Positions 41,996-53,989 of a DNA stretch of 64,000 bases are shown here, in pieces (position 1 is the stretch's first letter; each line of letters opens with the position of its first letter). Position numbers and translations under genes: made by a program. The stretch is from Zingiber officinale. Lineage: Eukaryota > Streptophyta > Magnoliopsida > Zingiberales > Zingiberaceae. The stretch is taken from assembly GCF_018446385.1 (NCBI RefSeq), contig NC_055996.1:53180365-53244364 (forward strand). Direction: 5' to 3'. A model generated the notes under the pieces. The model made no database searches and was not told the origin of the DNA. It saw only the letters and a program-made list of their open reading frames with translations.

Positions 41996-43780
41996 TAGGG
42001 GTCATAAGCAATACAGCTCATAGAGGAGTCATGCCTAATTATGCCTCATACTTTGAAGGATCATGTCTAATTCCAATCTGTTCCTATGAGGATCGCGTCT
42101 AATTATAGTCCATACTTGGAGGGGCATGTCCAATTATGATCGATCGTTGCTAGCTACCAGGATCATCTCCAATTGTGGCTTATATTTATGAGAGTTATAT
42201 TCAATTATGGTCCATTCATACAAGATGGGAACCATGGAGAGGACTAGGGGAGGAGCCTAGAACGCTCAGGGTGTTCTGAGATGAGCTGTGTAGGGAACTC
42301 AAGATGCCGAGTTGTATGGGTAATTCAAAGTGTCGAGCTAATCAAGTAGAGAACTAAACTGGAGACCTATTGACGTGGCACAAAGCCACATAGGCCAGAT
42401 TCGGAATCTGACCTAGAATGGAATTGCTATCAAATGCACACAAGCTTAGTTATTTACTCTATAATCAAATTGTTTTCCTCTTTTGGATTGAACCTCCAAG
42501 ATTTCTCCTCTTCAAAACATTAGGGTTCCATTATAACCAAATTTTATAGTTACGTTTGAAAAGCTTTAGTTTACCAATAACAATATTTATTTTTCTATCG
42601 TCTTAAAAAGATGAACTTATAAGTTGCTTATATGACGCCGGACGGAATAATGATTATCTTGCGGACAAAAGAGAAGGAGAATTTGTGGAGAAAATAAAAA
42701 GAGAAATAAAAAAAAAGAAAAAGAAAGTCACTGTCTATTAGATTTTTTTAAAAAATGAAATTTTATTTTATAAACAAAGATAATATCTTAAACAAGATGT
42801 TTATATAAATAAAATTTGACTATAATAGATAAAATTGTCAAAAGTAGCCTAAATACAAAGAATTTTTAATCAAAAATAATAAAATAAATGTTTAGAGCTT
42901 CCAAAAAAAGTCTAAATGTTGTTTTTCGGATCCAAAACTTTATAATTATAGATTCTACCTAATAATAAATATAGATTTTTAAGTGAGTTACAAGTGAAAA
43001 CAAAAAAAATCTCATTCTGATTCCAGAGCTAAATTATGGGCCATTAAAATTTGGAAGATCTTTGGATCAATCCTGCATCATTATCTCTATAATTTTAGAA
43101 GACACCATGCACATAACTGAGGATTCTATACATCACAGTTCTAGTTAGTCTGCACAAGGTAGCTACGACAGAAAACTCACTGTAAATTAAACAATTGCTG
43201 CATGGATAGTCATGCAGTGCTGAAAGTGTTTTCGTTTTCAAGAACATGTAAGCATGTCGAACACAGTAACAATTAAAGATAGCATTCATAGTGCACATGA
43301 ATCAACAAAATTACAGCTGAGCTGAGAATCATACAGAGAGGAAACCAATGGTGCTCACATGGGAAGGAATAAATGAAGTATTAAATGATGGGAATCAACC
43401 ACAGCTAGAACAACGCCAGCATCCATTAAACTAAATGTCGAGCATGATCTACGTACAAACAAAGCAAACAAGTTATAAATATTCCTGAAGAAAAAAAAGG
43501 ACATGTATTACAGGAAAGAAAAGGAAAGAAAAGTTAAGTACAGTAGGTTAGAGTACCGGAATATATAGCAAATGTTAAATGAAGAAAGGAAAAAGTGGCT
43601 TTCTACTCTTACTCAAAATGTTAGGATTCACGGTGTACCATTGTATCATGGAAAATAGACAATTTTTGTAAACCTCGAAGCACAGCCAGAGGTGGGTGAA
43701 TCTGTTTCAAGGAAACTGCGACTCTCGCAGGTCTCGGTCAGTTTTCCCGATCGGCTGATCTCCTCACCCGATCTGTCTTT
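41996..43780. other. Long intergenic stretch, no gene recognised
   Basis: 42000-42240 has loosely repeated GGATCATGTCTAATTATGGTCCATAC units. The rest is AT-rich without a domain-bearing frame, RNA gene or clear repeat border. Confidence 0.5.
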
Positions 43781-43784
43781 TGTC

Positions 43785-44290
43785 AGATCAAGTGCAGACC
43801 TGGTCTTCCGCTTTACAGACCAACCCTGTCGTTCCGTTCTGCAGACATGGTCTTCCGCTCTGCAGACCTGCTCTACCTCTCTGGTCTTCCGCTGTGCAAA
43901 CCTGCGTTGCCGCTCTGATCTCCGCACTGCACCTCTGGTCTGCCGCTCTGCAAACCTACCCTGCCACTCTGGTCTTCCGCTCTGCAGACCTGCGTTGCCC
44001 CACTGATCTGCTGCTCTAGTCTGTCGCTCTGCAGACCTGCCCTACCGCTCTGGTCTTCCGCACTGCAACTCTGGTCTGCTTCTCTTGTCTATCGCTCTGC
44101 AGACCTGCCCTGCCGCTCTGGTCTGGCACTCTGCGGACCTGCCTTGGTCTTCTGCTCTGCTGACCTGGTCTTCCACTCTGCTGACCTGGTCTTCCGCTCT
44201 GCAGACCTGGTCTTCCGCTCTACAGACCTAGTCTTTCGCTCTGCAAACCTGGTCTTTCGCTCTGCAAACCTGGTCTTTCGCTCTGCACTT
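43785..44290. repeat. Minisatellite with a unit of about 21 bp
   Basis: About 20 or more copies of CTGGTCTTCCGCTCTGCAGAC with substitutions and partial units, most regular at 44160-44280. The CTGCAG palindrome sits in most copies. GC content contrasts with the AT-rich flanks. Frames through it are arginine/serine/leucine-rich artefacts. Confidence 0.9.
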
Positions 44291-45315
44291 TACAGAAACC
44301 ATCCCCTGTTGACAGCCTGAGATTATCCGCTCAGGTCATTTCGATTGTAAGTTGAATTTAATTCAGTGTAGCTTAAATTCAACTAATACTCATAAATCTC
44401 CGACATTAGTTTGTTTGTGTCGAATAGTTTTCACCATTCGAACGAATTAAATTACATTTACTTAAATTAAGAGTTCATTATTGCAGCAGAATTCTAATCT
44501 TCCTGTCAGTAATTAAAGCGGATTCACCATCCCCAAAACTCGACTTGCTCTCCATCCTCGTCTCATTCTTGATTCCAATTTCGTCTCTAACTAAAATGGA
44601 TTGTAAGGGATGAGTGACTTGGAAGTCATTCGGCAAGCGGAGGATAAAACACAAATATTGTAATTCTTGAAAAATAATAGTTTTTCAGTAGTAAAATAAG
44701 CAATAATCTCAACACAGATGTTAACGTAAGCACTGAAATTAAATCATGTTCCTCATGACTTAAATTGATATCAACCCTCTAGAATTATCCCTCCTAGAGG
44801 AGAGGTCGGTAATAAGTTATAATTCAGTAATCAGTAGTGTTCAGAATATATATACCTACCATTTAGTTCATGATCAATTTATGCCCAAAATCTAGTAATA
44901 GCAGTAATCAGTAATAATCTTTCAATCGGTAATAATAGTAATGAAAAAAAATAATTTTCAGAAAATAAAACTATCACTTTCGGAACTTATAATTTACATA
45001 ATAAGTCCACTTTCTGCACTCCTTAGAAATTGATATGACGGTGACTTCTCCTTTCTTGTCAAAATAATCCTGTTAGGAATCTAACTTCTCTTACTATGAA
45101 GATTTTCTTTTGATAGATGTATGGCTATTTGTAGGGGTGAAGTTTTGATCCCCCAAACCCCACTTATCTGCACATCCACCAACCCCATTATTTACACATT
45201 CATTAACCCCATTATTTCCACATTCTCCATGATCCCACTAACCTCATTTTCTCTATTACTACCATTATCCGAGAGTTACAACTCCTCGAATTTGATCGGT
45301 CTTCACACTAGTGGG
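44291..45315. other. Intergenic DNA, nothing firmly recognised
   Basis: Includes AGTAATCAGTAATAAT-type short repeats (44815-44945). No gene. Confidence 0.45.
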
Positions 45316-45712
45316 TAGGGGTGAGCAAAAATTCAATTAAACTGAAAAAACCGATTGAACTGATCAAATTTAAAAATTTAGTTCAGTTAATTCGGTATTT
45401 CATCCCCCCCAAAAAAAAAATCAATTAATTCAATTCGGTTTTAAAATTGCTTATTCGATTAAACCAAATAAATCAAAATAAAAAGATTGAGTCGGTAAAT
45501 CTCACATGATTTCATTATTGTTAAAAAAACAATTTCGATTAAATCTTCCATTATTCTAAAAAATTCAGTTAATTTGGTTTTCAACCAAATTAATCGATAT
45601 TTTATTGGTTCGATTTTTATTAGAAAATTTGGTCGGTTCGATTAGTTAAAAAAAAATTGATTAATTTGATTTCGATTAAATCGATTGAATTTTAATCGAA
45701 TACTCATCCCTA
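45316..45712. mobile_element. hAT-like MITE, 397 bp
   Basis: Ends TAGGGGTGAGCA and, reverse-complemented, TAGGGATGAGTA. Flanked by CTAGTGGG (45308-45315) and TTAGTGGA (45713-45720), an 8 bp duplication with two mismatches, as in hAT elements. The interior is AT-rich with CGATTAAA-type palindromic pieces. No coding. Confidence 0.72.
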
Positions 45713-45720
45713 TTAGTGGA

Positions 45721-46733
45721 GTGTGTGATCAGTTAAGTATTTGTATATAGTTATATATGGTGGAACAACATAATCGATACTCAGAGGTGTGATTTGATGA
45801 ATGAAAGGAATATAAGGTAGAAACAAAAATCCTAGCAAAAGGAAAGGAAAGGGACAGTAAAAGATGAAAAAGAAAGAAGAAGAAAATGAAAGTGAAAGGA
45901 AAGGAGAAAGAAAAAGAGAGAGAGACTCTGACGAGTTTGCAAGGGCTTGGGCGTAAGTGACTTGTGGACACTACTAGTGATCTTGCAACATATTGTGAGT
46001 CTCTTACGGTGGCCTGTTGCTAGCTTGCGACGAGTGCTATGATAGATATTTGAGCTAACCATAGGTTGATGAGGTGAAAGGAAGACAGCTTTTTTTTTTC
46101 TGACTGTAGCATGTTTATGATCGACCTCACAACTGTTGGGTGCAAAAGTGTAAAATTTGGAGGAAATTGGATTATTGATTGAAATGAAAGAGTTTGTACA
46201 GCACACTCTGATCCTATCTAGAAGCGGTGAGTTGTGGATCGCCGATGAGCTAGCTGAAAGTTTAACTAGAAGAAGACTCCAACAATGGAACACCGAAGAA
46301 CACCTAGCATCGCTACTTCAACGATCAAGCTAAGTTAGAAACTAGGAAGAATAAGAATAGTGGCATAATGAGAGAAAGATAATGGACTTATGTACCTACG
46401 CCAGTGGAGAAGGACTCCTTTTATAATACCTCTTATAATCTCCGCATTTGATGAGGCATCATATCACTGCTTGATAACATATCTAATCACCATGCTTCTA
46501 CTGTATCTTACAATCCCATCATAGGTATGGGGGAGTATTGTGTATTTATGTGAGGATATAGTCTTCTGACTTTCTGAAAAACTCACATGCTGTATTAATG
46601 GTGAGATGAGCTCATGGGTTGGGAGGCTCATTGGGTTGCTAGAAGATGGGTTAGGCATAGGGAGCCCAGTTTCTCAGGGGAAGTGAATGGGCTATGATAG
46701 TATCTCAAGGGGGAGTTCAGTCTTATAGACAAA
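45721..46733. other. Intergenic DNA, nothing recognised
   Basis: A 153-codon minus-strand frame (45832-46293) has no recognisable domain and a biased serine/phenylalanine content, so I do not call it. Confidence 0.45.
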
Positions 46734-47100
46734 GCGTTGGGCCCTTGAGAGCATGTCCAATCGGCCATAGACAATCAGTGGAAGATGGGGAGCCAAGCCC
46801 ATAGGTGTCCGACAGAGCTGGGGAGTTGGGCCCCTAAAAGTCTATCCAATTATATTTTAGCCGATAGGGAGAAGATGGGGAACTGAGGCTCGTAAGTGTC
46901 CGGCAAAACCAAGAAGTTGGACCACCCCTGAGAGCTTGTCCGATCAGTCTTAGCTGATCAAGAGAGAGCAGGGTCCTATAGGTATCCAACATAGCCAAGG
47001 AGTTGGGCCTCTGAGGGCTGGTCCGATCAGCCTTAGTTGATTGGGAGGAGATGGGGAGCCGAGCCTTGCAGGTGTTCGGTAAATCTAGGGAGTTGAGCCT
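46734..47100. repeat. Tandem repeat, about 89 bp unit
   Basis: GTTGGGCC-like starts at about 46736, 46824, 46916, 47002 and 47092, each followed by GAGAGC-TGTCCGATC and GGAGATGGGGAGCC. Four degenerate units. Confidence 0.8.
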
Positions 47101-47129
47101 AATGTGAGCCTACAAGTATATGAGTGTCA

Positions 47130-49130
47130 TCATGTAATAAAAATATCAATCCCACAAGAACTGGATATAAGCACTAGAATCTAAGCACAGTGAACTAGCT
47201 AAACTATTAAAAGGGTGAAGATCGCAATCACAAATGTAAAAGGAAGTAAGAGAAAGAGAAAGAGTGTTGAGGAACTTGACTTGGGGAAATATTCCAGGGG
47301 TTTGATTTCATTGTGATGCTAATCAATGTATCATGGATCAGCTATCACACATCCTCTATTCTTATGCACTTGTAGAAAGTTAAATTTATTACCGGCTCTT
47401 CCCCGCGGAGGTCAAGCTGGAATGCTATCTTAATCCATATCCTATACTACTAAATGGAAGTGATTCTTATGAAGTTTGGTAATGGGATACCCCTGTCACT
47501 AGGGCCCCTCGGTCATACATTACAAAAATACACTAACACTTAATGACATAGAGATGGAAATGATAATTATGTTCAATTCCCTACTTCCTTGTGGAGAATT
47601 GCTTCTCCTTTCAAGGTAATGCCCTAGATATCCAGAAACCGAATATCCTTGTCACTAGGACCCCTCGGTTATACAATCTAGAGCACTCTCACTACGAGAT
47701 TAGTAATTCTACACAAACATTCAATCAACTATGAAAATTAAGCTCAAACACACTATCACACATAAGATCAAATAGATACAAGGCATAAAAATGTCATACA
47801 GATAGGAAATTGGTAAATCCATGAGTTTTACATCAATTCACATCACAATTACTCCCTTAATAATAGAATAAGATATCTACTCCATAATCAAGAGGAAAAA
47901 AAAATTCAAAGATATCAAGATCTAAGCCAAAAACACTAATGCTCTGTTTACTCTGAAGTGCGGATGGAGAAGGGAAAGGAATCTATAATGGAAAATTATC
48001 CTTAGAGGAAAAGAAGAGAAAGGGTGAAGAAATCCTTTCCTTTACATGTTTGTTTCTCTCGATAGAGGAAGATGAATTCATATAACGTAATTTTGTAAAT
48101 AAAAAAGGGTACATGCGTCATTTTTTAGGTATATGGTGTAATTTTATGAGTTAAAAAGGATACATGCGTCATATTTTTTTGGTATATGGTGTAATTTTGT
48201 GAATGAAAAGGGGTACATGCATCATTTTTTTTCCATCCGTTGCTTTCCGTCCGATTTTGAGGTGATCGATTTTAGCTCTGAAACCATCCGTTGATGGATT
48301 GCGTTTCTCTTCCATTTAAAAATTTTAATGAAGTAAACGACGGAAACTTTTCCACTGCGGAAACTTTTCCTTAGTTTTAGTTTCCGCTCTCCCAAGTAAA
48401 CTGACCCTAAAACTCAAGAAGAGAAGGGAAGAAGGCTTATCCTATATGAAGAGTTATCTCTGAATGCAATCCAAGCTTCCGGAGTGAAGGAGATGCTAAA
48501 TTCGACTTCAGATCATCCAAGAAAGTGTTGAAAAAGTCCAGATCTCATCTAAGTTGGATCCCCCAAAGGGGAGAACCTTCCTGCCTCCCCTTGAGAAGGG
48601 GAAGAACTCCCCTTAAATAGAGCTGAGCACGGGCCTAGCATGGCTAGTGCCACGACCATGTGAATCCACATGGTCAGAAGCTACCTTGGCTCTGGTCTGG
48701 TGGCACTGTCATGTGGATTCCACATGTCTAGAAGTTACTTTGTCTATGGAAATTTCACATGGCTATGTGTATTCCACACGGCCTTAGCCTGCTTCTTCTT
48801 TGTTTCATTGACATGACCGTGTGGATTCCATACAACCGGGGTTTGCTTTGGCTCTGCTTTGTGGCACGGTCGTGTGGGTTCACACGGCCGGAGCCTTCTC
48901 CTCCTCTAAGCATGCAGTACGACCATGTAGACTCCACACGATAGGGTCCCTTTTCTTTGTTTGTTCTCCAAGTTGTCTATCAACGCCGTTTTTGCTCCAA
49001 AAATGCATCCTATTACTAAGAAAATATAAAAAGAGAAGATCTCCAATAAAGAAGAGTAATTATACTGAAAATATGATAAGAGGTGTAAAAGTACATAGAT
49101 CAAGCATAAATAAAGTACGTGCCAACCGAC
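47130..49130 (-). repeat. Copy K2 of the CACGACCGTG-rich family, interrupted by a MITE
   Basis: Reverse orientation relative to K1. Shares GGATACCC.TGTCACTAGGGCCCCTCGG twice (47487, 47650), GGTAAATCCA, the CT-rich and AAATAGAGCTG (TATA-like) stretches, the CACGACCATGTG/CACACGGCC block (48640-48930) and the TTCAGTATAATTACTC leader (about 49055-49075). No coding sequence. Confidence 0.55.
47940..48407. mobile_element. Tourist-like MITE, 468 bp
   Basis: TAA flanks both sides (47937-47939, 48408-48410). Ends TGCTCTGTTTACTCTGAAG and, reversed, GGGTCAGTTTACTTGGGAG. Inside are three roughly 52 bp tandem units (GGTATATGGTGTAATTTT...GGGTACATGCGTCA, 48079-48230). It interrupts K2. Confidence 0.8.
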
Positions 49131-49584
49131 GTGAGCACTAGTCGCAGTTGACCTCTCAAGTATAGCGTGAGGCTACGGCTGACCTCACAAGCACATACAA
49201 CCTCGATGAGAGCGGTAGTCTCGCTGAGGTCGAAGGGAAGAGGAGATCACACTGAGGATAATGAGCAGTTGACACCAGGGATTGTTGATGGGAGAGGGAG
49301 AGAAGAGAGTGATTGAGAAAAAAAATTCCTAAACCCTAATTTTATCCTAATTTAGCGATGAAAATATAATTTCGTCACTAAATTAGCGACGAAATTATAT
49401 TTTCATCGCTAATTAAATAGATTATCTATGTTTTATTTTTGTTAATAATGTTTGATATTGTGATGAAATATTATTTTAGTCACTCAATTAGCAACTGAAA
49501 TAATATTACATCACTAATTAATGACGAAATTAATTTTTCATCGCTAATTCAATGGCTAATGGTGGGTTTTTTTTTTTTGTAGTG
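49131..49584. mobile_element. CACTA-type transposon end fragment
   Basis: The segment ends ...TTTTTTTTTTGTAGTG at 49584, reverse complement CACTACAAAAAA, the CACTA/EnSpm terminus. Before it (49350-49555) are inverted and direct copies of TTAGCGATGAAAATATAAT/ATTAGCGACGAAATTAT, like CACTA subterminal repeats. The other end is not visible. Confidence 0.6.
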
Positions 49585-49813
49585 TCCTTGTTTGGAAACC
49601 AACAATCTCTTTGAGAGTGGCTAGGAATTTTGCATCTCTTGCATTTAAAATAATAATCTTTTGACTTAGGATTTGATGTTTTGCAAATAATACAACAGTG
49701 AGTGGTACCAGATTTTTCTGATGTCTTCTTTTCCAATTGGTCTTCTTTTCTTTCTTCTTCCAGTTGTTGAATTTTTCGTTGTTGTACTTTAAGCCTTCAT
49801 TGCTAGTCTCCAT
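49585..49813 (-). pseudogene. Copia gag fragment with zinc knuckle
   Basis: Minus strand reads METSNEGLKYNNEKF...NWKRRHQKN in one frame and GTTHCCIICKTSNPKSK...CKRCKIPSHSQRDCWF in the next. The last is a CCHC zinc knuckle with all four ligands. A frameshift separates the pieces and the CACTA end abuts it. Confidence 0.6.
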
Positions 49814-49814
49814 G

Positions 49815-50204
49815 ATCCTCCTAGCTAGCTTGGTAGTTGGTATAAGATAACCTCATGATTTATCTCCTTTCAAATAACCTAGGGATGGGCTGTGAGGTGC
49901 ACCGGGGGTAAGCGTAATCACCTATTGTTACAATTGAAATGACCTTTGATGTTTGCATTGATTTGAAGGTCTTGTTTAGTTGATTGAGTATTCGAACAAT
50001 TAATTTTTTTTATTGTTGAATGATTAATTTTTTATTATTGTACGAGAAGTGAACCAGTCAATTCATACATAGTTGTTTTTACAAGTCTTTTGATTTTTCA
50101 ATTACAACGACAACATAATCAAACTTAGGAGGGAGAGATTAAAGTACTATTTCAACATTTTTTTATAATCTTTAATCATATCTCTATGGATTTCTATTTG
50201 ATTG
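49815..50204. other. Intergenic DNA, nothing recognised
   Basis: About 390 bp, AT-rich, no gene. Confidence 0.5.
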
Positions 50205-51057
50205 ATGGCGTGCATAGGTTATATATATTTTTAGGTATTATTTGACGCACATCTACTTACATTTTATAAGTATAATCTATGTTTATTGCACTCTATTGTA
50301 TTATTATATCATACTTCCACTTTATTTGTTAGGAAATCTGCTTTTTGCTTGTTTTGATTGACATAACATAAATTGGAATGAAAATGGAATGAAAATGCAC
50401 ATCAAAGCAACTTTGTAAGAAGACCAGTGACCTAGTCGTGCCCCTTGGCATAACCGTGTGCCCGCCAGCGAGCAACAAGGCTATGGCCGTATCAAATGGC
50501 ACGGTTGTGCCCCCTTCCAGAACACAACCACGGTCTGGCCATGCCTATTGGCACAGTCGTGTCCCACCCAATTGCTAGGGAAGCACACATCTTGGCCATG
50601 TCAAATGGCATGGTCGTGCCATTTGTCCAGAACCAAACTAGGGAGAGGTCATGCCTTAAGGCACAGTTGTGCCTCCTCAATCCTTGGTGACTCACACCCC
50701 ATTGGTGCCTCCTTGGCATGGCCATGACACGAGCCAGGCAGGGGCCGTGACACGAGCCAGGTAGGGGTCATGACACGAGTTAGGCAAGGGTCGTGCCCCC
50801 ACCTATAAAAGGAGGTTTTCTCCCTTTTGTTTCACATCTCATGTTCTAACCTAGGATTGGGGGTTCCACCTCTTTCCTTTGAGAAGGGTTCTCCCCTCTT
50901 ACAGGAACTCTAGAGCTTCCATCTCATGTTTAACGTCGTCACTCGACGATTTGACGAAAATTGGGGTTTAAGGTCGCCGCTCGACCGCTTACGGAGACAA
51001 GAGTTTAACGTCGCCGCTCAACGATTTGACGAAGAATGGGGTTTAAGGTCGCCGCTG
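50205..51057 (+). repeat. Copy K3 of the CACGACCGTG-rich family (partial)
   Basis: The leader (TTATTGCACTCTATTGTATTATTATATCATAC), the CACGGTTGTGCC/GTCGTGCC block (50435-50800), CTATAAAAGGAGG (TATA-like, about 50803), then two units of GTTTAACGTCGCCGCTC.ACGATTTGACGAA (50933-51058). Cut at 51057. Confidence 0.55.
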
Positions 51058-51268
51058 TTAGGTCGTTCAACATAGAGCTCGGGAGTTAAGTCTTTTATTT
51101 TCGCCCTGCATACAGGGAGCACAAGGATATAAAGATACATTGATTGTTACACTGGCGCACCTCTCACCCGGCTCGGTAAGACTGGAGATGATTTGCGCTC
51201 CATGGTCGTTCCAGTCGTCTCCCGTCTGGTGGACCATGGAGCGCCCACCAGGGCACAACTCCCAAGGG
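51058..51268. other. Unassigned segment between K3 and the gypsy element
   Basis: Starts TGTTAGGTCGTTCAAC, which could be an LTR start. It contains an inverted CGCTCCATGGTC...GACCATGGAGCGC pair (51199 and 51234), a perfect 13 bp stem. Integrase homology begins just beyond. Confidence 0.4.
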
Positions 51269-51315
51269 ACCGCTTATCCGCCGTACACCAGGTGGAAAGG
51301 AGTTGCCCCGATCCC

Positions 51316-51942
51316 TTACTTGGGAGTCGTGCGAAGCACCCACAGTACACTGGGGAGCTCATCGACCCAGCTGCCTCTCATATGGTCGAGCCGAGCGCGG
51401 AGGATTATGAGAATTTCGCGGTCGGCGACCTCCACTTGCCCGTTGCTTTGAGGGTAGGCTACCAAGGTGAAGGCTTGTTGAATGTCATATCCTCCGCACC
51501 ATTCTCTGAGTCTTTGACCGGAAAACTGCCTTTCGTTATCTGAGACGAGCCGATGGGGGATACCGAACCGGCATATGATGTGCTGCCAAATGAACTTCAT
51601 GACCATCTGCTCGGTTATTTTTGCCAACGGCTCGGCTTCTACCCATTTGGAGAAATAATCCACCGCGACGAGCAGGAACTTCTGCTGACCTGTTTCCATG
51701 GGGAATGGTCGTACAATGTCCATGCCCCACTGCTTGAACGGGTAAGAGGTCGTGGATGTCTTCATCTCCTCGATCGATCGGTGTGAGAGGCTATAATACT
51801 TCTGGCAAGACAGACAGGTGCCCACCGTCCGAGCGGCATCCTCTTGGAGGGTTGGCCAGAAGTATCCAGCTAATAGGATCTTTCTGGCCAGTGAGCGATC
51901 GCCCGGATGTCCTCCGCAGGACCCTTGATGAACCTCCCGCAT
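51316..51942 (-). pseudogene. Gypsy integrase (C-terminus missing)
   Basis: 209-codon open stretch. HHCC zinc domain (MREVHQGSCGGHPG...CLSCQKY) then the core: first Asp in QWGMDIVRPFP, second in VSDNERQFSG, Glu in NGQVEVADREI. Homology continues in frame through EGIGATPFHLVYGG, meets a stop, and ends near 51269. GPR-like and chromodomain-region sequence is absent. Confidence 0.85.
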
Positions 51943-52065
51943 TATGTAATCGGTGCCCTCTGCTCCGACGCACTTAAGCAGAGGCCTAGAGAAGGCCTTC
52001 TTGTAGAGTTGATCCCCGATCAGGATAAATCAACCAGCTCTTTTCTTTAATGTTCGAGCCTCCTC

Positions 52066-52580
52066 CTAATCGAATGGTGCAGCTCCTGACCGCAAGAATT
52101 CCACTAGAGTTGTTCTCCAATCACTTGGAAAGGAGAGTCCCTCCATTCGGTCGACATGAGCCACTAAACATACATCCTCGATCGGTTGTGGTATGACGAT
52201 CGGCAATAGCGAGCTGGCTAGCTTAGCCAGCTCGTCTGCAGCTTGGTTCTCCGATAGAGGGATTTTATGTATGACGACCTCCCCGAAGTTGGCCTTTAAT
52301 TTTTCGAAGGCTTCGGCGTAGAGCTTGAGTCGCGCATTACTTATCTCAAATGTCCCGGTTAACTGCTGAGCGACCAATTGAGAGTCCGAGTAGATGAAGA
52401 CCCTGGTGCTCCAACGTGTCGGGCGGCTTGCAGGCCGGCTATCAGCGCCTCGTATTCGGCTTCATTGTCTGTTGCCCTATAGTTCAGCCGAACGGACAGC
52501 TGCATCCGCTCCCCCTGGGGGGAGATAAGCAATATACCGACCCCACTCCCTTGTCAAGTAGACGAGTCATCCACATATAT
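52066..52580 (-). pseudogene. Second RNase H-like domain of the gypsy element
   Basis: WKIYVDDSST, then NEAEYEALIAGL, then GTFEISNARLKLYAEAF and SENQAADELAKLAS. The catalytic D-E-D-D pattern is partly visible. Plant Tat elements carry such an extra RNase H after the first. Broken by a frameshift near 52400. Confidence 0.75.
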
Positions 52581-53623
52581 CTTCCAAATGACTTCGGGTT
52601 CAAGATTGTGTACCTCAGTGACGAAATCCACCAAGGACTGCGCCTTGATAGCTGTTCGGGGCTGGTATTGGATGTCGATCTTGCTGAGCTCCGTAGTCCA
52701 TTTGATTAGCCATCCAGATACTTCTAGATTCAGCAACACCCTCCCTAAGGGACTATTGGTCATTACGATGATGGAGTGGCTGAGGAAGTACGAGCGAAGC
52801 CTCCGAGCGGCGAGTACCAATGCATAAGCTAACTTCTCAAGACCGGTGTAGCGAGATTCAGCGTCTTTCAAAATATGACTTAGGAAGTACACTGGTTGTT
52901 CCTTGCCGTTCGGCCTAACTAGTGTCGAGCCAACCGCATACTCGAGAATAAATAAATTCTGAGTGGCTCGCCGACAGTTGGCTTAGCCAATACAAGCAAT
53001 GAATTGAGGTACTCATTCAGTTCTTCGAACGTCCGGTTGCACTCCTCATCCCATTGAAATTTGATGGCTCGACGTAAAATCTTGAAGAACAGCGAGCTCC
53101 GGTCGGATGCCTTGGAGATGAACCAAGACAGTGCTGTTATCCGACCGGTGAGACGCTGGACTTCCTTCAGATTTCTAGGAGGCGGCATGTCCTGTAGTGT
53201 CTTCACTTTGCCGGGGTTGGCCTCGATGCCCCGTTCGGTGACAATGTAGCCTAGAAATCACCCGCTTTTCGCGCTGAACAGACACTTGTTTGGATTCAGC
53301 TTGATCCCGTACGCCCTAAGTGGCTAGCAGGTTTCCTTAATATCTGCACATAAGTCAGTTGCTCGGAGGGATTTGATTAATATGTCGTCGACGTATACCT
53401 CCAAGTTACAATCGATCTGCCGTCGGAATACTTTGTTCATCAGCCTTTGATAGGTGGCTCCGGCGTTCTTCAATACGAATGGCATGACATTATAATAATA
53501 CGTGCCATCAGCCGTAATAAAGCTAACCTTTTCTTGATCTTCCTGGGCGAGCGACACTTGGTGGTACTCTTGATACGTGTCCACCATGCATATCAGCTCG
53601 CACCCAATAGTGGAGTCTACCAT
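52554..53623 (-). pseudogene. Gypsy reverse transcriptase and first RNase H
   Basis: Reverse transcriptase motifs VDTYQEYHQVSLAQEDQ, VMPFVLKNAGATYQRLMN and the catalytic YVDDILIKS (in frame 53623-53324), then VTERGIEANPGKVK, and the connection to RNase H (KEVQRLTGRITALSWFISK). The first RNase H begins MYFLSHILKDAESRYTGLEKLAYAL (52892) with a frameshift before it. Upstream RT sequence (53990-53630: LNKACPKDFYPL) is present with stops. Confidence 0.85.
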
Positions 53624-53989
53624 CTGATCAATCCGAGACAGCGGGTAGAAGTCCTTCGGGCATGCCTTGTTGAGGTCTCGGAAGTTGATGCAGACTCATC
53701 ACTTGTTACCCGGCTTCGAGACCAACACTACATTCGCGAGTCAGCTTGGGAATTGTACTTCCCGTACGTGGCCGACCTCCAGCAGCTTTTCTACTTCCGC
53801 CCGGATGATCAGATTTTGCTCGGTGCTATAGTCTTTCTTCCTTTATTTCACCGGACGAGCGTCTGGTCGGACATGGAGTTGGTGTTGCGCGACGGTCGGG
53901 GAAATCCTGGGGAGCTCGTGCGTCGACCATGCGAACACGTCGTGGTTTTGCTAGAGACAGACGATCAGCTCCGACTTCCGCTCAGCTTC

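Noticed and set aside
43646..44019. Frames of 79-104 codons across the minisatellite
   Set aside because: Repeat-encoded, arginine/serine/leucine-rich artefacts open in several frames.
45832..46293. 153-codon minus-strand frame
   Set aside because: Biased phenylalanine/serine composition from purine-rich DNA on the other strand, no domain, no promoter or splice support.
48755..49141. Overlapping frames on both strands around 48.8-49.1 kb
   Set aside because: They arise from the CACGACCGTG-type palindromes of K2, which keep frames open on both strands.
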